Assembly (NCBI GenBank): GCA_902578815.1
Contig: CACHEI010000004.1
Coordinates: 29,117-93,116 of the forward strand
Direction of reading: 5' to 3'
Source of the DNA: an uncultured SAR116 cluster alpha proteobacterium
GTDB lineage: Bacteria; Pseudomonadota; Alphaproteobacteria; Puniceispirillales; Puniceispirillaceae
Length of the DNA: 64,000 nt
The notes below the pieces were generated by a model. That model worked only from the letters and a program-made list of their open reading frames with translations. It searched no databases and was not told where the DNA came from. Position numbers and translations under genes: made by a program. Positions 17,698 to 26,574 of the stretch are shown one piece after another. Position 1 is the first letter of the stretch; every line of letters begins with the position of its first letter.

Positions 17698-18776
17698 TTT
17701 CCCTCTCCTCCAAATGTTGTGTTTTTATCCTGTCGAGATCTCGACAGATGCTTCGAACAACCCGGCACGGGAGGGTTGTCCGTTCCTCGCCGCACCAACT
17801 TTGCGCGGTAGAGTTTTTGATGATCCTTTGGGGAGTCCCCATTCTCGACCATATTGATAACAATTTCGACCAGTTGCTGTCCGGCAGATTGCAGAGGCTG
17901 TTTCATTGTGGATAGGGGGGGCTCTAGCCAGTTCCCGATCTCAAGTCCGTCATATCCGATGACAGATACTTCATGACCCGGCACCAAACCGCAATCGCGG
18001 AGGGCGCGCATTGCCCCGATAGCAACATGGTCTGAAATACAACACACAGCAGTTGGCGGGTCAGCCAGCATAAGAAGGCTTCGCATGGCGAAAGCACCGC
18101 CAGCAAAGCTGAGTTCAGCTTTCTGATGCAGGTCTGGATCAACCGTGATACCAGCCTTGACAAGTGCATCACGCCAGCCACGCGCGCGCTGTGATGAAAA
18201 ATTATAACTCTCTTCTCCACCGATATGAGCAATACGTCGATGGCCTAACTCAATTAAGTGTGCCGTCATATCAGAAAAAGCAGTTGCATTATCAACATCG
18301 ATCCAGGCGGCGGCCGCACTATCCATTGAACGACCGTGAGACACGAACGGAATTTTCAGTTCATGCAAGATTTTAAAACGAACATCACGCGTAAGGGTCC
18401 GTGAAATGATCAGCCCGCTAACATGACGGGTACGTGAAATTTTTTGAAATATTTCGATCTCTTCTTCAATACTATCCGGCACTAGTAATGAAAAATCCCA
18501 TCCCTTTGCGTTGAGCGCTCCGGCCATGCCTGCCATCAATTCAACCAAAAAAGATGAGTTAAACTGACCATCCGAGCGGGGCATGACGTAAGCGATATTG
18601 TCAGCTTTGCCGGATGCTAGGCGGCGTGCGTGAGGATTTGGAAAATACCCAGTTTCACTAGCCGCCCTGCGCACAAGAGCCTTGGTATCTGCGGAAATAT
18701 CCCGATAATCATTTAGCGCGCGTGACACTGTACTTTCGGACAGTTTTAATTGCTGCGCAATTGTATTTAGCTTCAT
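17694..18776 (-). CDS. LacI-family transcriptional regulator
   Basis: A 360-residue repressor with an N-terminal LacI helix-turn-helix (KLNTIAQQLKLSESTVSRALNDYRDISADTKALVRRAA) and a periplasmic-binding-type effector domain (IAYVMPRSDGQFNSSFLVELMAGM, RRIAHIGGEE, VSVIGYDG). It is the first gene of the sugar operon, so it probably represses itself and the transporter and glycosidase genes. Two operator-like palindromes lie 24-57 bases upstream of its start. The inducer is likely the imported glycoside or its product. Confidence 0.93.
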   Translation of the reverse strand: MKLNTIAQQLKLSESTVSRALNDYRDISADTKALVRRAASETGYFPNPHARRLASGKADNIAYVMPRSDGQFNSSFLVELMAGMAGALNAKGWDFSLLVPDSIEEEIEIFQKISRTRHVSGLIISRTLTRDVRFKILHELKIPFVSHGRSMDSAAAAWIDVDNATAFSDMTAHLIELGHRRIAHIGGEESYNFSSQRARGWRDALVKAGITVDPDLHQKAELSFAGGAFAMRSLLMLADPPTAVCCISDHVAIGAMRALRDCGLVPGHEVSVIGYDGLEIGNWLEPPLSTMKQPLQSAGQQLVEIVINMVENGDSPKDHQKLYRAKLVRRGTDNPPVPGCSKHLSRSRQDKNTTFGGEGK

Positions 18777-18799
18777 TTGTCCCCCACCAAATACTTTAT

Positions 18800-18811
18800 G
18801 AAAGCGATTTC
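18800..18811. promoter_or_regulatory. LacI-type operator, lacI-proximal
   Basis: GAAAGCGATTTC is a CG-centred near-palindrome of the form GAAA(A/G)CG(C/A)TTTC, as recognised by LacI-family proteins. It lies in the 119-base gap between the divergent lacI operon and the 609-residue gene. Its centre is 22 bases from that of a second copy, about two helical turns. Confidence 0.7.
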
Positions 18812-18821
18812 GGTGTCAACC

Positions 18822-18833
18822 GAAAACGCTTTC
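18822..18833. promoter_or_regulatory. LacI-type operator, distal
   Basis: GAAAACGCTTTC sits inside the longer near-palindrome CCGAAAACGCTTTCGG (two mismatching positions). Together with the copy at 18800 it forms a helically phased pair that could control both divergent transcription units. Confidence 0.75.
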
Positions 18834-18895
18834 GGTAAGTGTTGGTCTGGTCTACGATATTTTAAAATCAACAAAGAATGGCATGAAAACTCCAA

Positions 18896-20725
18896 ATGAG
18901 ACTGTCCTCTAAATCCTCGGTTCTTAATAAAGTAAGCAAACATCTAATCCGCCCCGAAGATAAAGAGAGTCTTTCCCTTGCCTCTGCTCCAGACAGCCAA
19001 TCTCGTCTTTGTCTTGCTTGGCTTCTTAGAGAAATTCCTGAACACCCGGACCATGAGGACGCATGTTTGCTGGTTGAGCGCAATGCCCCGACACCGACTA
19101 ACAAATTTCTAAGAGCTGCTTTAACGGGCGCAAAAATGGATTTTGAGGGTATCTCTAACCTTTGGTCGATCTTCTGCCCAACAGCAGAAGCTGCAAGTAA
19201 AGACCCAAAAGCTATGGCGGCCAACCTAAAGGAACGACGACGCCTTTTTGCGATCAGGCCCTCAGTTTGCGGTCTCAAGGATCCTGCAAACGAGCTTTTG
19301 CTTACCACCAATGCACTTGTCTCACCACCACTAGACCCGGACTCTCCCTTTATACCAGATGACCTTCAACACGAGGCGCGAAGGATATCGGACATGCCGC
19401 AAAGTTTTTGGTATGACCATCCTGTCCCACTTGATGCATCTCCGGAAGAAAATGAAATCTTATATGGCATAAAACAGCTTGATGAGGCCTTAAAACTGGA
19501 ATACGACATGGGACATCTCCATTCTGGTGCGAAGATTGACCTCGCTATTTCGGTTTCTGTTACACACGAGGGGATGGAACAAATTGCCGCGGACTATGTG
19601 CGCAATCTTGTCTGTACGCGTCTTAAGTTACGGCATCTGAGGGTATTTTTGTTTGACGAAGTACGCTGCCAGAAAATTATCAAAACACTTTGTCCGGGCG
19701 ACGACGCAGCTAGCACCGTGTTTGGCGTAAATGGGGCATATGGCCGCCATTACAGTTTTCTAAAAACCCTTCTCCTAATATGGCAACAGACAGTGAACCC
19801 AAATGCCTTATATACATTTAAATTTGACCTCGACCAGGTTTTTGATCAAACGGCGCTTTTGTCCTACACTGGTCAAACGGCGCTACAGCATTTGATGAAC
19901 CCAGCGTGGGGCGGAAGCGCAAGAGATCATGCCGGAAGGGAGGTTGATCTTGGGATGCTGGCTGGAGGGCTTGTTAATGGGCGCGATGCCAATGCGGGTT
20001 TGTTCGTACCCGATGTTCAGAGACCAAATAGCCTTCAGACTAAGACGGTTTTTTCCTCTAATCGTCTGTTTTGTCCTCAATGGCCCCAAGCAGTCTCCAC
20101 CGAAGCTGAAATTATGCAAACTGAAGGAGGTTTCCAGCGCATCCACGTTACCGGAGGGACCACCGGAATCACTGCCCAGGCATTGCAACGATGGCGGCCA
20201 TTCACACCTAGTTTTATCAACCGTGCCGAGGACCAGGCCTATACTCTTTCAGCAATTGAAGATAACGTATATCTAACTCACCTGCATGCAAACGGACTTA
20301 TCATGCGACATGACAAGTTGGCCTTCGCAGGTAAGTCAATCGCCCACGCAGCACCCGGTAAGGCTATCGGAAATATTGAGCGGTTAATGTTGTTTAGTCG
20401 TTATGCAGCGCTACAAAAACTGTGCTTCGAGGAGATTCAATATCATTTTTGGCCCTTTACATCCTGCTTTATGCACTCCGAAGCGAAGACCCTAGCCGCG
20501 CTGATCTTCTTAATTGATGGATCATCAGCAGGAGGGCGTTTTGTTCATGAAGGTGCACCGAGACTCATGAAATGTTTAGAATTCTGCGAAATCGATATGG
20601 AGGCTAGACTCCAATGTGAAAGGCGCGGTTGGGACAATATATATGAGGCTCTGTCAGCTAAGCGGTATTCAAAAACCAGTCTAACCAGCATAATCGTTGG
20701 CGCTGCAGCAGATCACTTAGCCTGA
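18896..20725 (+). CDS. Large glycosyltransferase-like protein of unknown specificity
   Basis: A 609-residue soluble protein with no signal peptide or membrane helix. It does not match a family I can name. Features suggesting a GT-A glycosyltransferase are FKFDLDQVF (DxD-like, near residue 313) with hydrophobic strands before it, and a later RAEDQAYTLSAIEDNVYL region (near 446) resembling the ED-bearing acceptor loop of such enzymes. It is divergent from the lacI operon across two LacI-type operators, so it is probably co-regulated with glycoside uptake and hydrolysis. No strong ribosome-binding site precedes the ATG at 18896. A role in making or remodelling the same glycoside is inference. 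Confidence 0.6.
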   Translation: MRLSSKSSVLNKVSKHLIRPEDKESLSLASAPDSQSRLCLAWLLREIPEHPDHEDACLLVERNAPTPTNKFLRAALTGAKMDFEGISNLWSIFCPTAEAASKDPKAMAANLKERRRLFAIRPSVCGLKDPANELLLTTNALVSPPLDPDSPFIPDDLQHEARRISDMPQSFWYDHPVPLDASPEENEILYGIKQLDEALKLEYDMGHLHSGAKIDLAISVSVTHEGMEQIAADYVRNLVCTRLKLRHLRVFLFDEVRCQKIIKTLCPGDDAASTVFGVNGAYGRHYSFLKTLLLIWQQTVNPNALYTFKFDLDQVFDQTALLSYTGQTALQHLMNPAWGGSARDHAGREVDLGMLAGGLVNGRDANAGLFVPDVQRPNSLQTKTVFSSNRLFCPQWPQAVSTEAEIMQTEGGFQRIHVTGGTTGITAQALQRWRPFTPSFINRAEDQAYTLSAIEDNVYLTHLHANGLIMRHDKLAFAGKSIAHAAPGKAIGNIERLMLFSRYAALQKLCFEEIQYHFWPFTSCFMHSEAKTLAALIFLIDGSSAGGRFVHEGAPRLMKCLEFCEIDMEARLQCERRGWDNIYEALSAKRYSKTSLTSIIVGAAADHLA

Positions 20726-21274
20726 TGGAAATTCCGCGAGGCGCTGACCTGCTAGGAAAATGTTCAAAAAACATACATAACTCCAACAAATGATTTCTTA
20801 TCACCCATATTGGTCAACTTGTAGGAATGGAATTTGGGGCGCCGTTTTAAATTTAGGCGTCGATAACTAAGATCAAGTTAAAACAAGTGAAATGCACCTC
20901 ATAACGGTTCCGTACTGGCCAAACATATATTATTTACATCGGGTAGCAAAACTTCATCTTAGCAGCAATAAAGCCACCATATTTTCTGCATTAAGCGCAA
21001 ATTGAAGACCTCATTTTTTAATGATCAACTTTAACCATTTTCAGAGGAAGGCATAATCGCACTCCCGTCCTACTAATGCTTGTCAAAAAGAGATGGTTGT
21101 ATCGTTAAATAACTGGCAATATATCTAGCCCTCCCAAGAAAAATGTTGCAGTTCGCCATATAGCCTAAGGACAACAGCAGCTTTTATTCCCCCAATGAGA
21201 TGGTGTGCATCATAATAAGAACAATGAGGTTGATATTTTGCCTTATTGGATTCCAGGGATAAACAAGTCAACAC
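20726..21274. other. Non-coding stretch containing a dispersed-repeat copy
   Basis: No gene is supported here. The stretch is AT-rich with stops in all frames. About 105 bases from 20904 resemble a segment at 30941 (see repeat entries). Confidence 0.5.
20904..21009 (+). repeat. Diverged dispersed repeat, copy 1
   Basis: This segment starts ACGGTTCC and contains ACATATA, TAGCAGCA, AAGCC.CCA and AAGCGCAAAT. These are shared in order and spacing with 30941-31046. Similarity is roughly two thirds by hand alignment with a few small gaps. Its nature (decayed mobile element, gene remnant or structural repeat) is unclear. Confidence 0.35.
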
Positions 21275-22060
21275 TCACTTTCGCAAGGCCAGAAGCCCAA
21301 CCCCCGTCGTCTCAAAACCTCCATCAACAGAAATACACTGTCCGGTGATGTAGCTTGATTTGTTCGAAGCAAGAAAAAAAATTGTCTCTGCTATTTCTGT
21401 TTCAGTACCGTAACGGTTCAGAGGAATAGCCTCATGATAGGCATCAACGATGTCTGGCGTATGCACTGCCACCGCCAATTTGGTGCGCACCGGGCCAGGA
21501 GCAACGCAATTAACCCTGATATTATATTCACCCAGTTCAGCTGCTTGCTGCTGTGTTAGATGAATAACGGCAGCTTTAGAAGTTCCATAGGCTGTTCGCA
21601 GTGTTGAGGCCCTAAGACCAGATATTGAAGCAATGTTTATGATCGCACCACTACTTTTCTTGAGGTGAGGTATCGATGCTTGAGAACACAGAAAAACGCC
21701 ATCAAGGTTTGTTGCCATCACAGCTCGCCAACTATCAAAGCTAGTCTCCTCGATGGGTTCAAAATCAGCGACACCAGCATTATTTACTAATGCAGTCACA
21801 GATCCAGTCCAGGCATTTGCAACAAACATCATTTTAGCAACAGATTCTGGTTCTGAAACATCACACACAATTGCTTTTACTGTATTGCCTTCGCGTTCTT
21901 CAACAACCTTATCCAGTTCTTCAGAATCTCGATCCACCATAGCCACATGCCACCCTTCTGAGATGAAAAGATCTGAAGTAGCTAATCCAATGCCTCTTGC
22001 AGCACCGGTTACAATCACCATTTTCGTTTGATCATTTGTTCTTAAGGCTGTTTTGTTCAT
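21275..22060 (-). CDS. SDR-family oxidoreductase
   Basis: A classical short-chain dehydrogenase of about 261 residues. The cofactor motif VTGAARGIGLATSD is near the start, NNAG follows (VTALVNNAGVADFEP), then the catalytic Ser region INIASISGLRAS and YGTSKAAV with the catalytic Tyr and Lys, and a C-terminal YITGQCISVDGGFET. It is cytoplasmic and NAD(P)-dependent; substrate unknown. Three ATGs (22081, 22066, 22060) are in frame; the last has AAGG at good spacing. The gene is divergent from a VOC-family gene. Confidence 0.9.
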   Translation of the reverse strand: MNKTALRTNDQTKMVIVTGAARGIGLATSDLFISEGWHVAMVDRDSEELDKVVEEREGNTVKAIVCDVSEPESVAKMMFVANAWTGSVTALVNNAGVADFEPIEETSFDSWRAVMATNLDGVFLCSQASIPHLKKSSGAIINIASISGLRASTLRTAYGTSKAAVIHLTQQQAAELGEYNIRVNCVAPGPVRTKLAVAVHTPDIVDAYHEAIPLNRYGTETEIAETIFFLASNKSSYITGQCISVDGGFETTGVGLLALRK

Positions 22061-22141
22061 CACCATTACCTTGTTAATCATTAGTAGTTACAATGAAGTT
22101 TCACTTAGCGGGTAATTTATACCACCAACAAGGAGACCAGG

Positions 22142-22567
22142 ATGAAACTCAGACTCCATCATATCAATCTCTCGACCACCGATGTTGAGCATATGAACAA
22201 TTTTTATCAACGTATATTGGGATTGAGTGAAGAACATGAGGACCTCCCAGTTCTCGAAAAAAAGAAAGGTTATGCAGGTGATGTCGCATTTATCTCGGAT
22301 GGAAACATTCAAACTCACTTAGCGACTCGTGATATTGAGGCAGGATTCCGAACTGGTATGGTCGTCAATCCTGTTTCAAGAGGACACATAGCTTACAGGT
22401 GTGACGATATAGAAACCTTCAAAGCACATCTCGATGACAACGAAGTGCACTATTCAGATTGGGGTGAACGCGCTGTTGCTGGCTGGCATCAAATTTTTTT
22501 CTACGATCCAGAGGGGAATGTAATAGAAGTTCATCAAGTTCGTGACGAAGCCAAGCAAAGCGTATAA
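22142..22567 (+). CDS. VOC-superfamily protein (glyoxalase/dioxygenase fold)
   Basis: A 141-residue two-module VOC protein. LHHINLSTTDVEHMNNFYQRILGL at the start carries the first metal-ligand histidine. RGHIAYRCDDIETFKAHLDD provides a second, and FYDPEGNVIEVHQV near the end supplies the conserved glutamate. A good GGAG precedes the ATG. Lyase, isomerase or dioxygenase activity cannot be distinguished. Confidence 0.85.
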   Translation: MKLRLHHINLSTTDVEHMNNFYQRILGLSEEHEDLPVLEKKKGYAGDVAFISDGNIQTHLATRDIEAGFRTGMVVNPVSRGHIAYRCDDIETFKAHLDDNEVHYSDWGERAVAGWHQIFFYDPEGNVIEVHQVRDEAKQSV

Positions 22568-22591
22568 GACTGCACCTCAGGAGAGGATTAA

Positions 22592-23008
22592 ATGCGTTCG
22601 TTCATAACTATCATTCTGATTATGGTCACTATTCATCCAATTAATGCGGATACAACAAACAGAGCTTTGCAAATTTCCCCAGTCCCAGGACTTTTTGTTG
22701 GAGGTGTTGGTCTGATCTGCAAAAGCTCTCAGGGTAATGATGCGTTCATTTTGCTAACTAAAGATCGTGAAACAGCAGGAAGCGCTTTGTTTGAGGGCGA
22801 TGATGTCACTTACGACATGATGCCTTTAAAGAGGAAAACACCTGATTTATATACCTATTCTGCCAATGTAAATTTCGTTATCAACAGGCAGAGCCTCGCG
22901 CTTGAGACAGATAGGGGGAGTTATTCATGTAAAATTCAGAATATCAGCGACCTCCATAAAGCAGCAGAGAGATACCTTAGAATGCTTTTAAGCAAGAACA
23001 AGATTTGA
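22592..23008 (+). CDS. Hypothetical exported protein
   Basis: A 138-residue protein with a signal peptide (MRSFITIILIMVTIHPINA) and GGAG before the ATG. It follows the VOC gene by 24 bases and may share its transcript. Two cysteines (near residues 43 and 112) could form a disulfide in the periplasm. No family recognised. Confidence 0.6.
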   Translation: MRSFITIILIMVTIHPINADTTNRALQISPVPGLFVGGVGLICKSSQGNDAFILLTKDRETAGSALFEGDDVTYDMMPLKRKTPDLYTYSANVNFVINRQSLALETDRGSYSCKIQNISDLHKAAERYLRMLLSKNKI

Positions 23009-23240
23009 CCAATAAAGCAAATTTGCAGGTATGTAACGGTCCAGCCTCAACATAATGCAAAAGACTATGCAAACTTTAGACCACTGAAGGTATTTTGATA
23101 TCGATAGTGCTAAGGGCATTTACATGCTGACAATAAGTTATTGATGTCCAATTTGAACACAATATCAAGTTGACAAAATCCATTGTTATCCGCGACGGTG
23201 TTGCATCAGATTGACATCGAACCTTTGTTCGGAGGAATGA

Positions 23241-23702
23241 ATGGTTAATAAAAGTATTAGCATCGTTATTTTATTGGTTTTTTTTTCAACCATTTCTGTT
23301 GCTTCAGCCAATACGGATAAACTCGACAACATTGCAGCATGTTCGGGCATAGTTCTTGGTAACGGGGCTGTGGATTTTTTTCTGGGAGATGAAGCATCAT
23401 TTGATTCTGCAGCAAATATTGCCTATACCGCTTACCTTTCTGAGGTATTTACCGGTGGTTACGAACAGTCTGATTTAGAAATTGCAGACACAATTCTCGG
23501 TGGAAATACTGATAAGGTAATTGTTGCCTACAATACTGATGCGTTTTCAAACGAGCTTTATGAGGAGATCGTTTCTTGCTATCGATTAATTTCGACCCAG
23601 TTAATTGAAAGAGGCGAATCTATTTACCAAAATAATGATAAATGGGCAGATTTGAAAGAAAAAAGCATAGCCACAATCAAACGAATGTTGAAAGCGGGAT
23701 AG
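23241..23702 (+). CDS. Hypothetical exported protein
   Basis: A 153-residue protein with a signal peptide (ending SVASA) and CGGAGG before the ATG. The mature part is acidic with two cysteines (AACSGIVLGNG and EEIVSCYRLI). The Cys-Ser-Gly plus distant Cys pattern is often seen in small periplasmic proteins of marine bacteria. Function unknown. Confidence 0.6.
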   Translation: MVNKSISIVILLVFFSTISVASANTDKLDNIAACSGIVLGNGAVDFFLGDEASFDSAANIAYTAYLSEVFTGGYEQSDLEIADTILGGNTDKVIVAYNTDAFSNELYEEIVSCYRLISTQLIERGESIYQNNDKWADLKEKSIATIKRMLKAG

Positions 23703-24044
23703 TGGCTTATCGCTGAAACGACTTTAATTGAAGCGCTATTAATAGCCATAGCTACTAAGTTATTGCCCGGAAAATTTTAATGTTTGAGCTGTAGTTGTGA
23801 AGACTGCAGCCTTGATCACAGACGGACACACGTAAACAACCCGAGTGATCGTTTTCAGCTGCGTCATCAGCGAACTGTTAATGCCATTAACGCTTTAACA
23901 GATAGGTGTGCTGTATCTGGTAATCAAATAAGCTTCTGAAATACGTCCATCACGTGTTGGTGTAGATCTTCAGTCAAAATGCCAAACGTGAGTTAATCGA
24001 AATTAGTTTTATTAGCGACGATCTTGACAGCTTTGGCTTGCCAG
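23703..24044. other. Intergenic stretch before TRAP pseudogene
   Basis: No supported gene. It may contain unrecognisable 5' remains of the adjacent TRAP transporter, but I could not align it to the intact locus. Confidence 0.4.
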
Positions 24045-24912
24045 CCCTTGAGTGGACGCTTGTCGGACATTGGCCAGGCGGGCTCCACATCGCAATGGTT
24101 ATCGCTACGGGTTTCTTTGCCGCATTCTGTGATTCTAATCTGGCTGCCATCACTGCCGTTGGCGCCATAATGATGCCAAAGATGCTTGAACAGGTTATCC
24201 AAAGACCGTTGTGATCGCATTGGCAGCATCGGTAGCTATTCCAGAAGCGCTCATAACACAGTCGAATGCTGCCATTTTATTTAGCGCATTAACCAATATG
24301 CCTGTCTCAAAGACTTTGGCCGCGGGTTTGTGCAATTTTTTTGACCCTGTCAGAATTGGCTGTCGTGGCAGGTGTTTGGGCCATATTTATGGGATTTTTC
24401 ATCCGCAAGGAACCAACCGTTAAGTCACTTGGCCTCGCATCGAAGAAAACGGTAACAATTGCAGCTATCATTTTTGCAATCATCGCGACAGCTTTTTTTC
24501 TAAGTGTCGTACCGATCTTTAGCAAAATCATACAGAAAATATTTAGTTATTTCAACAATATGGGAGAAAATTTCACCCTCCACTGGATGGCGCTTGCAAT
24601 CATTTGCCTGTTGCTTGGTACTTTTTTTGAGATAGTTCCAGTTTTATATCTTACCGTGCCGATTTTTGTAGTGATTACAATATCCTTTAAGCGGAGGTTG
24701 CTGCATCTCTATGTCATATTTGTTGTTTTTGGAGGAATTGGTAAGATTAAACCACAATTCTGAATTGATATTAACACAACTGCAGGTGTCATTCAGGAAA
24801 TCTCAGCTAGCATGTTCCGCGAAGTGCTACTTTTTGAAGTTATTAAGATTTTCTGAGGGATAACAGTGATCTTCAATCCTGGAGCCTCAACTTGGGTACC
24901 GTCGCTTTTAAC
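24045..24912 (+). pseudogene. Decayed TRAP transporter large permease (DctM)
   Basis: This stretch aligns by eye with the intact dctM at 53428-54699. Shared blocks are GHWPGG..IAMVIA.GFFAAFC, LFSALTN.PVSKT.AAG, VAGVWAI.MGFFI, AIICLLLGTF.EIVP and a last PGASTWVPSLL. Damage includes the missing 5' part, a lost G in GAACAG(G)GTTATCC that shifts the frame, a deletion of roughly 180 bases after the AAG block, loss of ITPPVCVGIYTSA to an in-frame stop, and substitutions. A 140-codon open piece (24341-24763) survives. It is a paralogous, more decayed relative of the 53-kb cassette gene and lies just outside the tRNA-Arg island. Confidence 0.85.
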
Positions 24913-25204
24913 CAACAAAACGTTGAGAGTTTTAGAGGGATCGTGCAATCACTCAAGACCTGGATCCGGGCCTCATCGCCCTAAGTGAGGTCAATGCATA
25001 CTGGAGAAGATATTTTTAATCAATGTCTGCGTCAAAACCATTGTAATCAATCACAGCAAAAGAAGAGTAGCGTAAAAAGTCTAAAAATGCGGTTAAGTAA
25101 TACTTTGTAACTCTGGAATTTAATTATTTTTGCAGCGCTGTTTTGCATCACCTGTGAAGCCTTAAATAGATAATTAACATACACAAATATGTAACCATCT
25201 GAAT
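24913..25204. other. Intergenic stretch left of the tRNA-Arg island
   Basis: AT-rich DNA between the TRAP pseudogene and the left island end; no gene is supported. Confidence 0.4.
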
Positions 25205-25256
25205 TTATGGCGATTCCGGGAGGACTCGAACCCCCAACCTGCTGATTAGAAGTCAG
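25205..25256 (-). repeat. Island attachment repeat (left), 3' part of tRNA-Arg
   Basis: These 52 bases are identical to 31399-31450 and contain the 3' part of a tRNA-Arg on the minus strand (CCA end, acceptor strand, T-arm and anticodon arm up to the TCT anticodon). The identity stops abruptly after AGTCAG, where the real tRNA continues and this copy does not. This is the distal att site left by integration at tRNA-Arg. Confidence 0.93.
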
Positions 25257-25383
25257 TAGAAACGATGTTTTATGCTGTATTAATCTGTTTGTTTCCTGCT
25301 GCATAAATGCAGTAATTACAATAGGATATTGTTTACCGCTGTATAAATATGTAAGATAGAATCCATCTTAAGCAAACCGGTTT

Positions 25384-25404
25384 TGTAGCCCCGGTGTAGC
25401 CCCA
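25384..25404 (+). repeat. Double TGTAGCCCC element, left island end
   Basis: Two TGTAGCCCC units separated by GG, ending in A, lie 13-33 bases before the integrase start. The same 21 bases occur at 31338-31358 near the other island end. They are good candidates for arm-type integrase or excisionase binding sites. Confidence 0.7.
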
Positions 25405-25416
25405 GATGGAGGATAT

Positions 25417-26574
25417 GTGAAACTCACAGACAGGCAAATCCAACTAACCAAGCCGCCTCGCTCTGGAAGGATTACCCTTACCGATGGGAATGGTCTGCAG
25501 CTCCGCATTACCTCCAGTAACAAAAGGAGCTGGTCACTCCAATACCGATATCAAGGCTCCATGCGTAAATACACAATTGGAACCTATCCAGAAACAAGCT
25601 TAAAGGCTGCGCGAGCTAAAACCACCACCCTTCGGGCTGAGGTTCAAGCTGGCGGTGACCCTCAGACCATTAAGAAAGGCTCACGGTCACCCTCCTCCAC
25701 AAATGTTGAGGAATGCTTTGAGGAGTATTTGCGTGATCATTTGAAGGTGCACCTCAAAAGCTGGCCTGAGTATGAGCGAGCTATGCGCAAAGATGTCTTG
25801 CCCTTCATTGGTCAAACGGAGCTAATCTTCGTCGATAAGGCGACAATCCGGGCTGTTATAAGGCGAATTACCAATCGTGGCAGAATGGTTCTAGCTAACC
25901 GTGTTCTCCAATATATCGCCAGAATGCTGAAATGGGCCGTTGGGGTTGGCTATATCAACACAAATCCTGCTGCAGATATCCCAAAACCGTCCAAGGAGCA
26001 CTCCAGAGAGCGTGTTCTAACCCTTGATGAGGTAAGGGCTATTTTAGCTGCTTGCGACTCTCTCGCGGACTCACAGGCGTGTTTTGTAAAGTTCTTATTG
26101 TTCTCGGGGCAACGTCTCAATGAAATTGCCAAGCTTACTTCGCATGAAATCATGGATGATCACATCGCCATACCGCGTGATCGCAACAAATCTGGGGAGA
26201 CTATCATCACGCCCCTGCTCCCGCACCTAAAAGAGATAATCGATCGATGCCCACGGGGTAACGGTCCGTATATATTCTCGACGACATTTGGTGAAAAGCC
26301 ACTTTCTGGCTTCTCTCAAATCAAATCGACTCTTCAAAAACAGAGCGGAACAAGGAATTGGACATTTCATGATTTTAGGCGAAGCATGGCAACAATATTG
26401 GCAGATTCTGGCCTTGATCAGTTTGCAATCAAATATGCACTAAATCATAAAGACAGCAGTGTGACTGGCGTTTATGACAGATCACATCACCAAAAGTGGA
26501 AAACTTTGGCACTAGCTCAATGGTATAATTTGGTTTCTAGTAAACAGAAAGCTGACCTAGCTTACTGCTTTTAA
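25417..26574 (+). CDS. int: P4-type tyrosine integrase
   Basis: A 385-residue site-specific recombinase. The N-terminal arm-binding DUF4102 region (about residues 1-85: TDGNGLQLRI, WSLQYRY, YTIGTYPETSL) is followed by a SAM-like core-binding domain and the catalytic domain. Its residues are Arg in SGQRLNEIAKL, HDFRR (H-x-x-R), LNHKD (His) and the nucleophile in GVYDRS (Tyr). The GTG start at 25417 has GGAGG just upstream. It lies 160 bases inside the left att repeat and should recombine the tRNA-Arg 3' end. Its 3' end overlaps the convergent methyltransferase by 18 bases. It appears intact. Confidence 0.95.
   Translation: MKLTDRQIQLTKPPRSGRITLTDGNGLQLRITSSNKRSWSLQYRYQGSMRKYTIGTYPETSLKAARAKTTTLRAEVQAGGDPQTIKKGSRSPSSTNVEECFEEYLRDHLKVHLKSWPEYERAMRKDVLPFIGQTELIFVDKATIRAVIRRITNRGRMVLANRVLQYIARMLKWAVGVGYINTNPAADIPKPSKEHSRERVLTLDEVRAILAACDSLADSQACFVKFLLFSGQRLNEIAKLTSHEIMDDHIAIPRDRNKSGETIITPLLPHLKEIIDRCPRGNGPYIFSTTFGEKPLSGFSQIKSTLQKQSGTRNWTFHDFRRSMATILADSGLDQFAIKYALNHKDSSVTGVYDRSHHQKWKTLALAQWYNLVSSKQKADLAYCF

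Noticed and set aside
25267..25350. Short GCTG.ATAAAT repeats beside the left att site considered as a CRISPR-like or iteron array
   Set aside because: Only two or three imperfect copies with irregular spacing; no spacers of constant length. Possibly protein-binding sites, but not enough to call.
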